From assembly GCA_037384425.1 (NCBI GenBank), contig JARROA010000006.1, positions 1 to 64,000 of the forward strand: 64,000 nucleotides of DNA, given 5' to 3'. Positions 25,398 through 33,421 of the stretch are shown here, piece by piece. Every line of letters starts with the position of its first letter. Positions within the stretch are counted from its first letter, which is position 1. The stretch is from Thiodiazotropha sp037384425 (GTDB taxonomy: Bacteria > Pseudomonadota > Gammaproteobacteria > Chromatiales > Chromatiaceae). The position numbers and the translations under genes were made by a program. The notes under the pieces are model-generated. The model ran no database searches. It had not been told where the DNA came from and worked only from the letters and a program-made list of their open reading frames with translations.

Positions 25398-27887
25398 ATG
25401 CCCAAGAAACAGGTCACGACACCCTCCTCCATCAGTTGCAACGCGCTGACTGAACTGCCGCCCCTCGGCATGGATGCGGAGGCGCTGTCACACGATTTTC
25501 GTCGCTACTTCGCGCATACCCTAGGACGCGACAACAAGTGCACTTCCAGCCACTACCCCTACAAAGCGCTGGCCTTCGCCGTCCGCGACCGATTGGTGGA
25601 GCGCTGGAAGGAGACCCGCGAGGTCTACGAGGAGACCGACTGCAAGCGCACCTTCTATCTCTCTCTCGAATTCCTCATGGGTCGGGCATTGAGCAACGCC
25701 GCGCTCAACCTGGATCTCGACGACTCGATCAGCCAGGCCTTCCAGACCCTGGGCATGGAGCTGGAGGAGATCCGTGAGAGCGAACCCGATGCCGGTCTCG
25801 GCAACGGCGGTCTCGGCCGCCTCGCCGCCTGCTTCCTCGACAGCTGCGCCACCCTCAATCTCCCGGTGCGCGGCTACGGCCTGCGTTACGAGTACGGGAT
25901 GTTCCGTCAACACATCACCAACGGTCACCAGGTGGAGGATCCGGATCACTGGCTGCGAGACGGCAATCCCTGGGAGCTGGAACGGCCCGAATACACCCAA
26001 CGCATCAAGTTCGGCGGTCATACCGAACACGGTCCCGACCGGGTACGCTGGGTCGACACCCAGGACGTGCTGGCGGTGCCCTATGATCTTCCGGTACCCG
26101 GTTATCGCAACCATACCGTGAACACCCTGAGGCTGTGGAAGGCGGCGGCCACCGATGAGTTCAATCTCGACGAGTTCAACGCCGGCAGTTACACCGAGTC
26201 GGTGGAGGCGAAGAACGATGCCGAGCACATCACCATGGTGCTCTACCCCAACGACGCCAGCGAGAGCGGTAAGGAGCTGCGACTGAAGCAGCAGTATTTT
26301 CTCGCCTGCGCCAGTCTGCGCGATGTGATTCGCGAGTGGACCGACAGCCACCCTGATTTCACCGACTTCGCCGACAAGCACTGCTTCCAGCTCAACGACA
26401 CCCACCCCAGCATCTCGGTGGCGGAGCTGATGCGTCAGCTGATGGACGAACAGTATCTGAACTGGGAGGAGGCCTGGGAGATCACCAGCCGCACCATGGC
26501 CTACACCAACCACACACTGCTGCCTGAGGCGCTCGAGCGCTGGCCGGTCAAACTGTTCAAGTGTCTGCTGCCCCGGCTGCTGGAGATCATCTACGAGATC
26601 AATGCCCGCTTCCTCAGCGAGGTGGCCCTGCGCTGGCCCGGGGACACCGACCGGCTGCGGCGCATGTCTCTGATCGAAGAGGGCGGGGAGCCGATGGTGC
26701 GTATGGCCTACCTGGCCATCGTCGGCAGCTTCTCCATCAACGGTGTGGCGGCACTGCACACCGAATTGCTAAAGAAGGGACTGTTTCACGACTTCTACGA
26801 ACTCTGGCCGGAACGCTTCAACAACAAGACCAACGGCGTCACCCCCCGGCGCTGGCTCGCCGCCTGCAACCCCGGTCTGCGCAAGCTGCTCGACGAGACG
26901 GTGGGCAATGGCTGGATCTCCGATCTGCCCGCGGTCGACAAACTGGAAAAACTGGCCGACGACACCGACTTCCATAAACGCTGGGATCTGATCAAGCTGG
27001 AGAACAAGCAGCGTCTGGCGCGCATGATCAAACGCGAGTGCAACGTGGATTTCGACACCGACGCCATGTTCGACGTGCAGGTGAAGCGGATCCACGAATA
27101 CAAGCGCCAGCTGCTCAACATCCTGCATGTGATCCATCTCTACAACCGGATCAAACATGGCGACACCGCCAACTGGACCAAACGCTGCGTGCTCATCGGC
27201 GGCAAGGCGGCACCCGGCTATCAGATGGCCAAGCTGATCATCAAGCTGATCAACAACGTGGCCAAGGTGGTGAACAGGGACCGCCAGGTCGGCAACCTGT
27301 TGAAGGTCGCCTTCATCCCCAACTACCGGGTCTCGGCCATGGAGGTGATCGCCCCCGGCACGGACCTCTCGGAACAGATCTCCACCGCCGGCAAGGAGGC
27401 CTCCGGTACAGGCAACATGAAGTTCATGATGAACGGCGCGGTGACCATCGGTACCCTCGACGGCGCCAACATCGAGATCCTGGAAGAGGTGGGCGAGGCC
27501 AATTTCTTCCTCTTCGGACTGACCACCGAGGAGGTGGAGGAGGAGCGCAGCCACTACACGCCCAACGCCATCATCGAACAGGACCAGGCCCTGAAGCATG
27601 TGATGCAGTTGCTGGAGAGCGGCTACTTCAGCCAGTTCGAACCCAACATCTTCGACCCCATCATCGAGTCGATCCGCAGCCCCTACGACCCCTGGATGAC
27701 CGCCGCCGACTTCCGCAGCTATATCGACGCCCAGGAGCAAGCCGCCATGGCCTACCAGGACCGACAGCACTGGATCCGTATGAGCATCATCAACAGCGCC
27801 AAGAGCGGCCGCTTCTCCACCGATCGCACCATGGAGGAGTACAACCGCGACATCTGGCAACTCGACAAGGTCCGGCCCAGGGGATGA
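25398..27887 (+). CDS. Glycogen/alpha-glucan phosphorylase
   Basis: GlgP, 829 residues, releases glucose 1-phosphate from glycogen or maltodextrin. The pyridoxal-phosphate site 'EASGTGNMKFMMNG' carries the lysine at about residue 675. Other family segments include 'EFLMGRALSNAALNLDL', 'LGNGGLGRLAACFLDS' and 'VKRIHEYKRQLLNILH'. Length and domain order are normal for the GT35 family. No other glycogen gene is in the window. The TGA overlaps the ATG of the YcgL gene by four bases. Confidence 0.96.
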   Translation: MPKKQVTTPSSISCNALTELPPLGMDAEALSHDFRRYFAHTLGRDNKCTSSHYPYKALAFAVRDRLVERWKETREVYEETDCKRTFYLSLEFLMGRALSNAALNLDLDDSISQAFQTLGMELEEIRESEPDAGLGNGGLGRLAACFLDSCATLNLPVRGYGLRYEYGMFRQHITNGHQVEDPDHWLRDGNPWELERPEYTQRIKFGGHTEHGPDRVRWVDTQDVLAVPYDLPVPGYRNHTVNTLRLWKAAATDEFNLDEFNAGSYTESVEAKNDAEHITMVLYPNDASESGKELRLKQQYFLACASLRDVIREWTDSHPDFTDFADKHCFQLNDTHPSISVAELMRQLMDEQYLNWEEAWEITSRTMAYTNHTLLPEALERWPVKLFKCLLPRLLEIIYEINARFLSEVALRWPGDTDRLRRMSLIEEGGEPMVRMAYLAIVGSFSINGVAALHTELLKKGLFHDFYELWPERFNNKTNGVTPRRWLAACNPGLRKLLDETVGNGWISDLPAVDKLEKLADDTDFHKRWDLIKLENKQRLARMIKRECNVDFDTDAMFDVQVKRIHEYKRQLLNILHVIHLYNRIKHGDTANWTKRCVLIGGKAAPGYQMAKLIIKLINNVAKVVNRDRQVGNLLKVAFIPNYRVSAMEVIAPGTDLSEQISTAGKEASGTGNMKFMMNGAVTIGTLDGANIEILEEVGEANFFLFGLTTEEVEEERSHYTPNAIIEQDQALKHVMQLLESGYFSQFEPNIFDPIIESIRSPYDPWMTAADFRSYIDAQEQAAMAYQDRQHWIRMSIINSAKSGRFSTDRTMEEYNRDIWQLDKVRPRG

Positions 27888-28159
27888 GCGGGAACGAGGG
27901 TCTGCCCTGCTGGATCTATCGCAGCCCACGCAAGGATGAGATGTACCTCTACCTGCGGGACGAGGACGACTTCTCGGCCGTGCCGGAGGCGCTGCTCAGC
28001 CGCTTCGGCACGCCGGTGAAGGTGATGGCGCTGTCGCTCACCCCGGAGCGCAGCCTCGCCCGGGAGGATGTGAACCAGGTGATGGAGAATCTGCGCGGCC
28101 AGGGATTTCACCTGCAGTTGCCGCCCAAGCTGCAGGTGGATCTCTATGCAGGAGATTAG
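27884..28159 (+). CDS. YcgL domain protein
   Basis: The 91-residue product matches the YcgL family found across gammaproteobacteria. It has 'CWIYRSPRKDEMYLYLRDED' at the N-terminus, a 'VPEALLSRFGTPVKVMALSL' middle and 'QGFHLQLPP' near the end. The fold is known but the biochemical role is not firmly set. Its ATG sits on the glgP stop (ATGA), so translation is coupled. The usual neighbour in enterobacteria is minCDE-linked, so its pairing with glgP here is notable. It stops 5' of the palindromic region at 28264. Confidence 0.8.
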   Translation: MSGNEGLPCWIYRSPRKDEMYLYLRDEDDFSAVPEALLSRFGTPVKVMALSLTPERSLAREDVNQVMENLRGQGFHLQLPPKLQVDLYAGD

Positions 28160-28562
28160 TCCGGTGTTTTGGCAAAAGGCGCAGTGACGCGAAAAGCCCC
28201 CCCTGTTTCCAACCGTCGGAGGCGGGTTAGGGGGGGTGTTCGCTACGCTCACGGGTTATGGGTTCCCCCTTTCCCTGGCCCTCTCCCGCGAGGGGGGAGA
28301 GAATACACGAATCAGGAGTAGAGTAGAGAGCCAGCTTGTTTCCACAACCTAACCGGGAGCTTGTAGCGATCTCGAATAGAACTTCCCCTCTCCCCTCGCG
28401 GGAGAGGGGGATAAAGACAGCCTGCGCACAGCACACTCAATTCATCCAAAACCCTTCAATGATTACTCAATACTCGAACCTGCCATCACATGGCTGACCG
28501 GGGTGGGTAGTGAAGACAATCTTTGCGCACTTGGACTTCATTGCACCCTTAGCGTTACACAC
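28160..28562. other. Intergenic region with inverted palindromes
   Basis: About 400 bases between two converging genes. No gene is supported. It contains the two large CCCTCTCCCGCGAGGGG palindromes listed at 28264-28410 and otherwise plain sequence. Confidence 0.55.
28264..28410. repeat. Inverted pair of CCCTCTCCCGCGAGGGGAGAG palindromes
   Basis: One palindromic unit lies at about 28279-28301 and a second at about 28384-28410. Each folds on itself, and the second is close to the reverse complement of the first. They belong to the same broad CCCTCTCCC class as the units inside the repeat at 8339-8612. This layout is typical of REP/BIME elements. It may also terminate transcription from both sides. 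Confidence 0.7.
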
Positions 28563-28766
28563 TCAGTAGTGCGGAGGCGGCGGTTCGGGCTGATCGCTCT
28601 CCAGCGGTGAGGGTGAGAGGCTCTGCAGACGCTGCTTGAGCAGTTCCACGGTTTTGTTCAGATCATCGATCCGATGCTGCTGATCGGCCACCGTCTGGTT
28701 GAGGTGGTGGATGGCGTCCTCCTGAAACGCCAGGCGGGTCTCCAGTTCGACGATGCGCTCTTCCAT
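28563..28766 (-). CDS. SlyX-family small coiled-coil protein
   Basis: The 67-residue product is a SlyX homologue: a continuous heptad coiled coil ('ELETRLAFQEDAIHHLNQTV', 'LNKTVELLKQRLQ'), then a proline-rich tail ending 'PEPPPPHY', which is the SlyX signature end. Its function is unknown. It follows the ArsR gene by only 4 bases on the same strand, so it ends the signalling cluster. The ATG at 28766 is clear. Confidence 0.9.
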   Translation of the reverse strand: MEERIVELETRLAFQEDAIHHLNQTVADQQHRIDDLNKTVELLKQRLQSLSPSPLESDQPEPPPPHY

Positions 28767-28770
28767 AGCG

Positions 28771-29112
28771 TCAGGAGTTGGGCGGGTAGTGGTCGTTGAG
28801 GTTGGCCGGGCAGAGCACGTTGCGCATGATACCGATCAGATCCAGCAGTTGGTGATTGCGGATACGGTAGTAGATGCGGTTGGCCTCCTTGCGCGAAACC
28901 ACGATATTTTTGTTGCGCAGCTGTTCCAGATGCTGGGAGATATTGCTCTGGGAGGTACCGGTCCGCTCAACGATCTCACCCACCGAGAGTTCGTTCTCGC
29001 CGAGGGAACAGAGGATCTTCCAGCGTAGTGGATGCGCCATCGCCTTGAGTGCATTGGCCGTGAGTGAAGTGTCTTCCTCCGGCGGTTTGATCGGCTCGTT
29101 GGACTGACTCAT
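28771..29112 (-). CDS. ArsR-family regulator with a SqrR/BigR-like cysteine pair
   Basis: The 113-residue protein has a winged helix-turn-helix fold with recognition segment 'SQSNISQHLEQLRNKNIV' (about residues 54-71). It has only two cysteines: Cys35 in 'KILCSLGENELSVGE' and Cys101 in 'IMRNVLCPAN'. They are 66 residues apart, the same spacing as in the persulfide sensors SqrR and BigR, whose two cysteines bridge when reactive sulfur rises and so release DNA. The classical ArsR Cys-Val-Cys metal site is absent. Its ATG overlaps the stop of the REC-PAS gene (ATGA), placing it in a signalling operon. The sulfur-sensing role is inferred. Confidence 0.88.
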   Translation of the reverse strand: MSQSNEPIKPPEEDTSLTANALKAMAHPLRWKILCSLGENELSVGEIVERTGTSQSNISQHLEQLRNKNIVVSRKEANRIYYRIRNHQLLDLIGIMRNVLCPANLNDHYPPNS

Positions 29113-29981
29113 TGTGTGACTCCTTCGGAAGGGGCGTCCGCCTCCTCCAACTCGCGTATATAGCCCGTCATATCCTTGGCGATACAGATAATATGGCTGA
29201 TATTTCCGTCTTTGTCTTTGACTGCGGTGCGTGCGAAAAGTATCGGCATGCGGCGTCCGTCCTTGGCGATGAAACGGGCCTCGATACGGCTCAGCGCCCC
29301 GGTGCGGATCAGCGCTTCCAGCCAGGTGCCGAGAAAGGCGCCGGCCTGCTCTTCCTCCTCCTCCTCGAAGACGTCGCCGATCGACAGTTCGAGCAGGTCA
29401 TGCTCGCTGTAGTCGAGCATGCTGCAGGCCGCCGGATTGGCCGATTCGATGCGCCCTTCCGGATCGAGCACCAGCAGCGCCTCGCCCATGTGGGTGATGA
29501 TGTTCTCCAGATGTTGCTTGGCGGCGGCCAACTCGGCGGTGCGTTCGGCCACCTTCTGCTCCAGCACCTTGTTGAGCTCCCGCTCCTTCTCGATCAGGCG
29601 GAAATAGGTGCTGATCTTGTTCAGCAGCTGATTGTCGTCGATCGGCTTGAGCAGATAATCGGCGCCGCCCACCTCATAGCCCTTCTGCTGGAACTCCTCG
29701 GTCTTGAAGGCGGCGGTGAGGAAGATGATCGGTATGTCCTGGGTCTTCTTGCGGATCTTCAGCATCGAAGCGGTCTGAAAACCGTCCATCTCCGGCATCT
29801 GCACATCGAGGATGATGAGGTCGATGCCGGGCTCCTTGACCGCGATGTCCAGGGCCTGCTGGCCGGAAGTGGCCTCGAAGATCTCCACATCCATATAGCG
29901 CTGGATCAGGCTGCGCAGGGTGAAGAGATTGTGCTCGTGGTCATCCACGATCAGCAGTTTGAAGCCGGCGTATCGTTTCAT
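29109..29981 (-). CDS. Response regulator: receiver, coiled coil, PAS
   Basis: The 290-residue protein has a receiver domain (residues 7-125) with Asp13-Asp14, phospho-acceptor Asp59 ('LIILDVQMPEMDG'), Thr89 and Lys112 ('LLKPID'), so it should be phosphorylated. A coiled coil (about 130-165, 'RELNKVLEQKVAERTAELAA') and a PAS domain (about 160-275) follow, with no DNA-binding, GGDEF, EAL or kinase output. An acidic run 'EEEEEE' sits inside the PAS loop. It probably acts through protein contact. It follows the hybrid kinase by 57 bases and overlaps the ArsR gene by four. Confidence 0.88.
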   Translation of the reverse strand: MKRYAGFKLLIVDDHEHNLFTLRSLIQRYMDVEIFEATSGQQALDIAVKEPGIDLIILDVQMPEMDGFQTASMLKIRKKTQDIPIIFLTAAFKTEEFQQKGYEVGGADYLLKPIDDNQLLNKISTYFRLIEKERELNKVLEQKVAERTAELAAAKQHLENIITHMGEALLVLDPEGRIESANPAACSMLDYSEHDLLELSIGDVFEEEEEEQAGAFLGTWLEALIRTGALSRIEARFIAKDGRRMPILFARTAVKDKDGNISHIICIAKDMTGYIRELEEADAPSEGVTQ

Positions 29982-30038
29982 GCGTCTGTTTCTGGGGCCC
30001 TAAAATCCAAAGCGGCGCCATGGCGTCTGTGCAAGCGC

Positions 30039-32390
30039 TCATGCCGCGCCGAGGTGCTTTTCGATGATCTGTCTCAGCGCCTGGTCGTTGCTGCGGTCGG
30101 CCAGGCAGTCATCCGCACCGGATGACCGACAACGTGCGTACTCATCACTCGCCTCGCCGGTACCCATGGCGATGATCGGCAGCTCAGTCAGCCGCAGCTT
30201 CTTACGAATCGCTTTGATCGTATCATAGCCGTCCTGCTCGGGCATCTGCAGGTCCATCAATACCAGGGAGAAGGCTTGGTCCTCGCTCAGCGTCTCCAAT
30301 GCCTCCTCGCCGTCTCCGGCAGCCACTACTTGCAGTCCCCAGGACTCGAGCCGGGGGGTGAGCGCCAGCAGGTTGCGCAGATCGTCATCCACCAGCAGCA
30401 CCCGATGGCCGGCGAACGGGGCGTTCGACGACTCCTGTGCCGGTTTTTCGGGTTCACGCAGCAGGGCCGGCTCCTCTTCGACCTGGGCAAGCTCCACCTG
30501 GTGTTGCTCCGGCAGACTCTGATGATCGAAGACCAATGGCAGACAGAGAGTGAATTCGGATCCCCGTCCCTCCTCGCTGACCAGCGTGATCTCACCGCCC
30601 AGCAGATGGGCCAGCTCACGACTGATGCTGAGACCCAGGCCGGTACCGCCGTAGCGCCGGCTGGTGGAGCCGTCGGCCTGCTTGAAGGCCTCGAAGATCA
30701 CCTCATGTTTGTCTGATGGAATACCGACACCGGTATCCCGCACGCTGAAACAGATCGGACGTCGCCGATCCTGGGTGCGGTGATGCAGGTGCAGGGTGAC
30801 CCCGCCCTGATGGGTGAACTTGAGGGCGTTGGCGAGGAAGTTTTTCAGGATCTGCCGCACCTTGTCCTGGTCGGTGACGAACGACGGCAGGGGTTTGGCT
30901 TCCCCCTCCACGACCAGGGTCAGACCCTTGGCATCGAACTGGGGCTTGACCAGCTCGACCAGGTCGTTCGCCAGCTGCTGCGGATCGATCGGCTGCAGGC
31001 TGAAGCTGGCCTTGCCCGCCTCGATGCGCGAAAGATCGAGGATGTTGTCGATCAGGGTGCGCAGATCACGGCCGGCTTCATGGATCACCTGCAGTTGCTG
31101 CCGCTGTTCATGATTCAGCTCGGTTCCGCCTTCGTTGAGTAGCTTCGACAGCAGCAGGATGGAGTTGAGCGGCGTGCGCAGCTCGTGGCTGACATTGGCC
31201 AGGAATTCCGACTTGTAGCGGTTGGACTCTTCGAGCTGCCGCGCGTGCTGGCGCTCCGCCTCGGCCTGATGGGCATGGGTCTCCGCCAGGGCGGTCAGCT
31301 GCTCACCCAGGGCCTTGAACTCCTTCGGTCCGCGCCACTCGAAGCGCACCGGGGCGTCTTCCCGCAGTACCTTACCCACCCCGTCACGCAGTTTCTTGCC
31401 GAACTGCTCCGCCCGCAGCGCGATCACGCGCGCCACCAGCAGCAGGATCAGCAGTGAAATCAGTACGATGGTCATCACCCGGCTGATCAGCACGTTGCGA
31501 AACTCATCCAGGGGTGAGGGATCGACCTGACGCCCGACCCACAGCGGCCCGGAGCCCTCGGTGGCAAACATGGGCACCCAGATGACCTGCTGGCCATGGC
31601 CCTCCCACAAGGCCAGATTGCCCGCCTTGAAGATCTCGCTGAGTCCGTCGAAATCCTCGAACGCCCTGGGCTCGTTGTCCCCGGCCAGCCGTTCTTCCAG
31701 GTAGGCGCCGTCATTGGTCACCCAAAGCGTGTTGCGATAGGCCCTGGCCATGCCGCCCACATCGATGTTGATCATCACCGCCCCCAGCGGGCGAATACGC
31801 TCCTCCCGGTCCGGCCCGATGATGGGGCTGATCATGCGCAGGGTCATGAAACGGCGGGGATCGGTCAGCGCGGCGCCGGGATTGAGGCTGATCTTACTCA
31901 CCGCGACCCGGCCGAACTCCTGGTGCAGGCCGCTCTGAAAAAAATCCCGTCCGGGCATGTCGGGTTTCTTCAGTGTCGGCTCCCACTGTCGGGTGCGCGG
32001 ATTGAGTTCGAGCCAGAAGCGGGGCTTGCCCTGCATGTCGAGGAAAAGGATCTGGAAGATGTCCAGATGGTCCCGCAGAATGCGGTTGATCCAATCGGTG
32101 TAACGCGCACGGGCCTTGTCGATCTCCTGGGTCGTCTCCTCGTCACCCTCCTCCTGACCGACAATCAGGCCGGGTTCCGGGAGTTTGGCCAGCAGACGCA
32201 GCATCTCGTGCCGGCTGGCCAGATGCTCGTCCAGATCACGAAAGTCGGCGCGCAGATTCTGCAGATGGGCCTTGTGGTAGAAAAACTCGAGCCGTTCCAG
32301 CACGAAGGGAAGATTGCTGACCACCATGGCGGTCAACGGCGCGAAACCGAACAGAAACAGCAGTATGAGTATCTGGGTACGGAGTTTCAC
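30039..32390 (-). CDS. Hybrid sensor histidine kinase with a degenerate C-terminal receiver
   Basis: The 783-residue protein has a membrane helix (about residues 7-25), a roughly 275-residue extracytoplasmic sensor that resembles a Cache-type domain, a second helix (about 304-324), a HAMP-like linker and a HisKA domain with His402 in 'FLANVSHELRTPLNS'. An ATPase domain with 'NFLANALKF', 'DTGVGI' and 'GGTGLGLSI' follows, then a receiver (about 662-780). The receiver keeps Asp713 ('LMDLQMP') but has Gly where Ser/Thr is usual and 'CLADRS' where 'YLxKPI' should carry the conserved Lys. The GTG start has AGG upstream. It heads the cluster with the REC-PAS and ArsR genes. Confidence 0.92.
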   Translation of the reverse strand: MKLRTQILILLFLFGFAPLTAMVVSNLPFVLERLEFFYHKAHLQNLRADFRDLDEHLASRHEMLRLLAKLPEPGLIVGQEEGDEETTQEIDKARARYTDWINRILRDHLDIFQILFLDMQGKPRFWLELNPRTRQWEPTLKKPDMPGRDFFQSGLHQEFGRVAVSKISLNPGAALTDPRRFMTLRMISPIIGPDREERIRPLGAVMINIDVGGMARAYRNTLWVTNDGAYLEERLAGDNEPRAFEDFDGLSEIFKAGNLALWEGHGQQVIWVPMFATEGSGPLWVGRQVDPSPLDEFRNVLISRVMTIVLISLLILLLVARVIALRAEQFGKKLRDGVGKVLREDAPVRFEWRGPKEFKALGEQLTALAETHAHQAEAERQHARQLEESNRYKSEFLANVSHELRTPLNSILLLSKLLNEGGTELNHEQRQQLQVIHEAGRDLRTLIDNILDLSRIEAGKASFSLQPIDPQQLANDLVELVKPQFDAKGLTLVVEGEAKPLPSFVTDQDKVRQILKNFLANALKFTHQGGVTLHLHHRTQDRRRPICFSVRDTGVGIPSDKHEVIFEAFKQADGSTSRRYGGTGLGLSISRELAHLLGGEITLVSEEGRGSEFTLCLPLVFDHQSLPEQHQVELAQVEEEPALLREPEKPAQESSNAPFAGHRVLLVDDDLRNLLALTPRLESWGLQVVAAGDGEEALETLSEDQAFSLVLMDLQMPEQDGYDTIKAIRKKLRLTELPIIAMGTGEASDEYARCRSSGADDCLADRSNDQALRQIIEKHLGAA

Positions 32391-32645
32391 GGAACCTGCT
32401 CATGCGCCTGGGTATGCAAACTCAGCCTAGAGCCTGTTGCCCCAGGGAGTTCTGATTAATTCTGGATCGAGCGCGTAGTGAAATGAAAAGGCTTCGGATC
32501 CAGGCGAAAAGCGCACGTAACTGCCCGTTATGCGACGCTTTTCAATACACTGCCGGAGCCTATCAGCCGCATACGCCGATGCATGAATTGATCAGAGGTC
32601 CCCTCTAGTATACATCCCGCCGGGGCGGTACCCCGTATCGGCGCC
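32391..32645. other. Intergenic region, possible decayed repeat
   Basis: No gene. The phrases 'tagagcctgttg' near 32428 and 'gcctatcag' near 32561 loosely recall the MITE-like ends. The region contains complementary 'gaaaagcg' and 'cgcttttc' segments around 32500-32550. I cannot tell a repeat from chance here. Confidence 0.3.
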
Positions 32646-33113
32646 TCAGGCCAGGTCCCGCACCAGATCGATGACCTGCGCCGCATGCCCCTTGGGCTTG
32701 ACGTCATAGATCGCCTGGCGAATGACGCCCGTCTTGTCGATGATGAAGGTGGAACGGAGTATGCCCATACGCTTTTCTCCGTTCTTCTCTTTCTCACGCC
32801 AAACATCGTAGGCGAAGCAGACCTCTCCGTCCGTATCCGCCAACAGCGTGACCGTAAGGCCATGCTTGTCTCGAAACGAGGCATGGCTGACGCAGTTGTC
32901 GCGGCTGATCCCAATGACCTGGGTGTCGAGTGTGCTGAAATCGTCCATCAGGTCCGACAGCTCCACGGCCTCGATAGTACAGCCGGTGGTGTCGTCCTTG
33001 GGGTAGAAATAGAGCACCAGATTGCTGTTGCCGAGCAATCGTTCGGAACTCACGATGTGCATGTCGGCATCAGGCAGCTCGAACGGCGGGGCCTTGTCAC
33101 CAGGCTTCAGCAT
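32646..33113 (-). CDS. Bcp-type thioredoxin-dependent peroxiredoxin
   Basis: The 155-residue protein is a PrxQ/Bcp peroxiredoxin. The peroxidatic Cys45 sits in 'KDDTTGCTIEA'; the usual motif is Thr-Pro-Gly-Cys, so Pro is replaced by Thr. E. coli Bcp has a second cysteine at position 50, which is absent here (Val50), so a different resolving partner (Cys74 or Cys99) or a 1-Cys mechanism is likely. Conserved 'LRSTFIIDKTGVI' is present. It reduces peroxides with thioredoxin or similar. It is transcribed away from the ATPase gene. Confidence 0.9.
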   Translation of the reverse strand: MLKPGDKAPPFELPDADMHIVSSERLLGNSNLVLYFYPKDDTTGCTIEAVELSDLMDDFSTLDTQVIGISRDNCVSHASFRDKHGLTVTLLADTDGEVCFAYDVWREKEKNGEKRMGILRSTFIIDKTGVIRQAIYDVKPKGHAAQVIDLVRDLA

Positions 33114-33421
33114 GTCGTTTCCTCGCTTTATCGTTATCGTTCAGGGTCGTTTGTGATGTGGAAGATAGTTGACTCCCTCGAAGCGGGTCAACCACTGTTT
33201 CACCCTGCAGCGGCTGGTGGATTTGCGCCTTCCGAAGCAAATTCCGACATGCCGCCCACAAGGTAGGCAGTTCGGCCGATAAGATGCATAATAGAGAGTA
33301 TTGGAAAGGCGCAGGGAGACCGCAGGACGCCTCCATCGAGCACCGCCGCAACTGCGGCGGTTATCGTCTCAGCCGACGTAAAAAAATCTGAGATTGCGCA
33401 AGCACGCGAAGGCAGATCACC
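33114..33421. other. Divergent intergenic region
   Basis: About 308 bases between the peroxiredoxin gene (minus) and the ATPase gene (plus). It must hold both promoters; 'gcataatag' near 33285 is a possible -10 box for the plus gene, without a good -35. No gene or clear repeat was seen. Confidence 0.4.
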
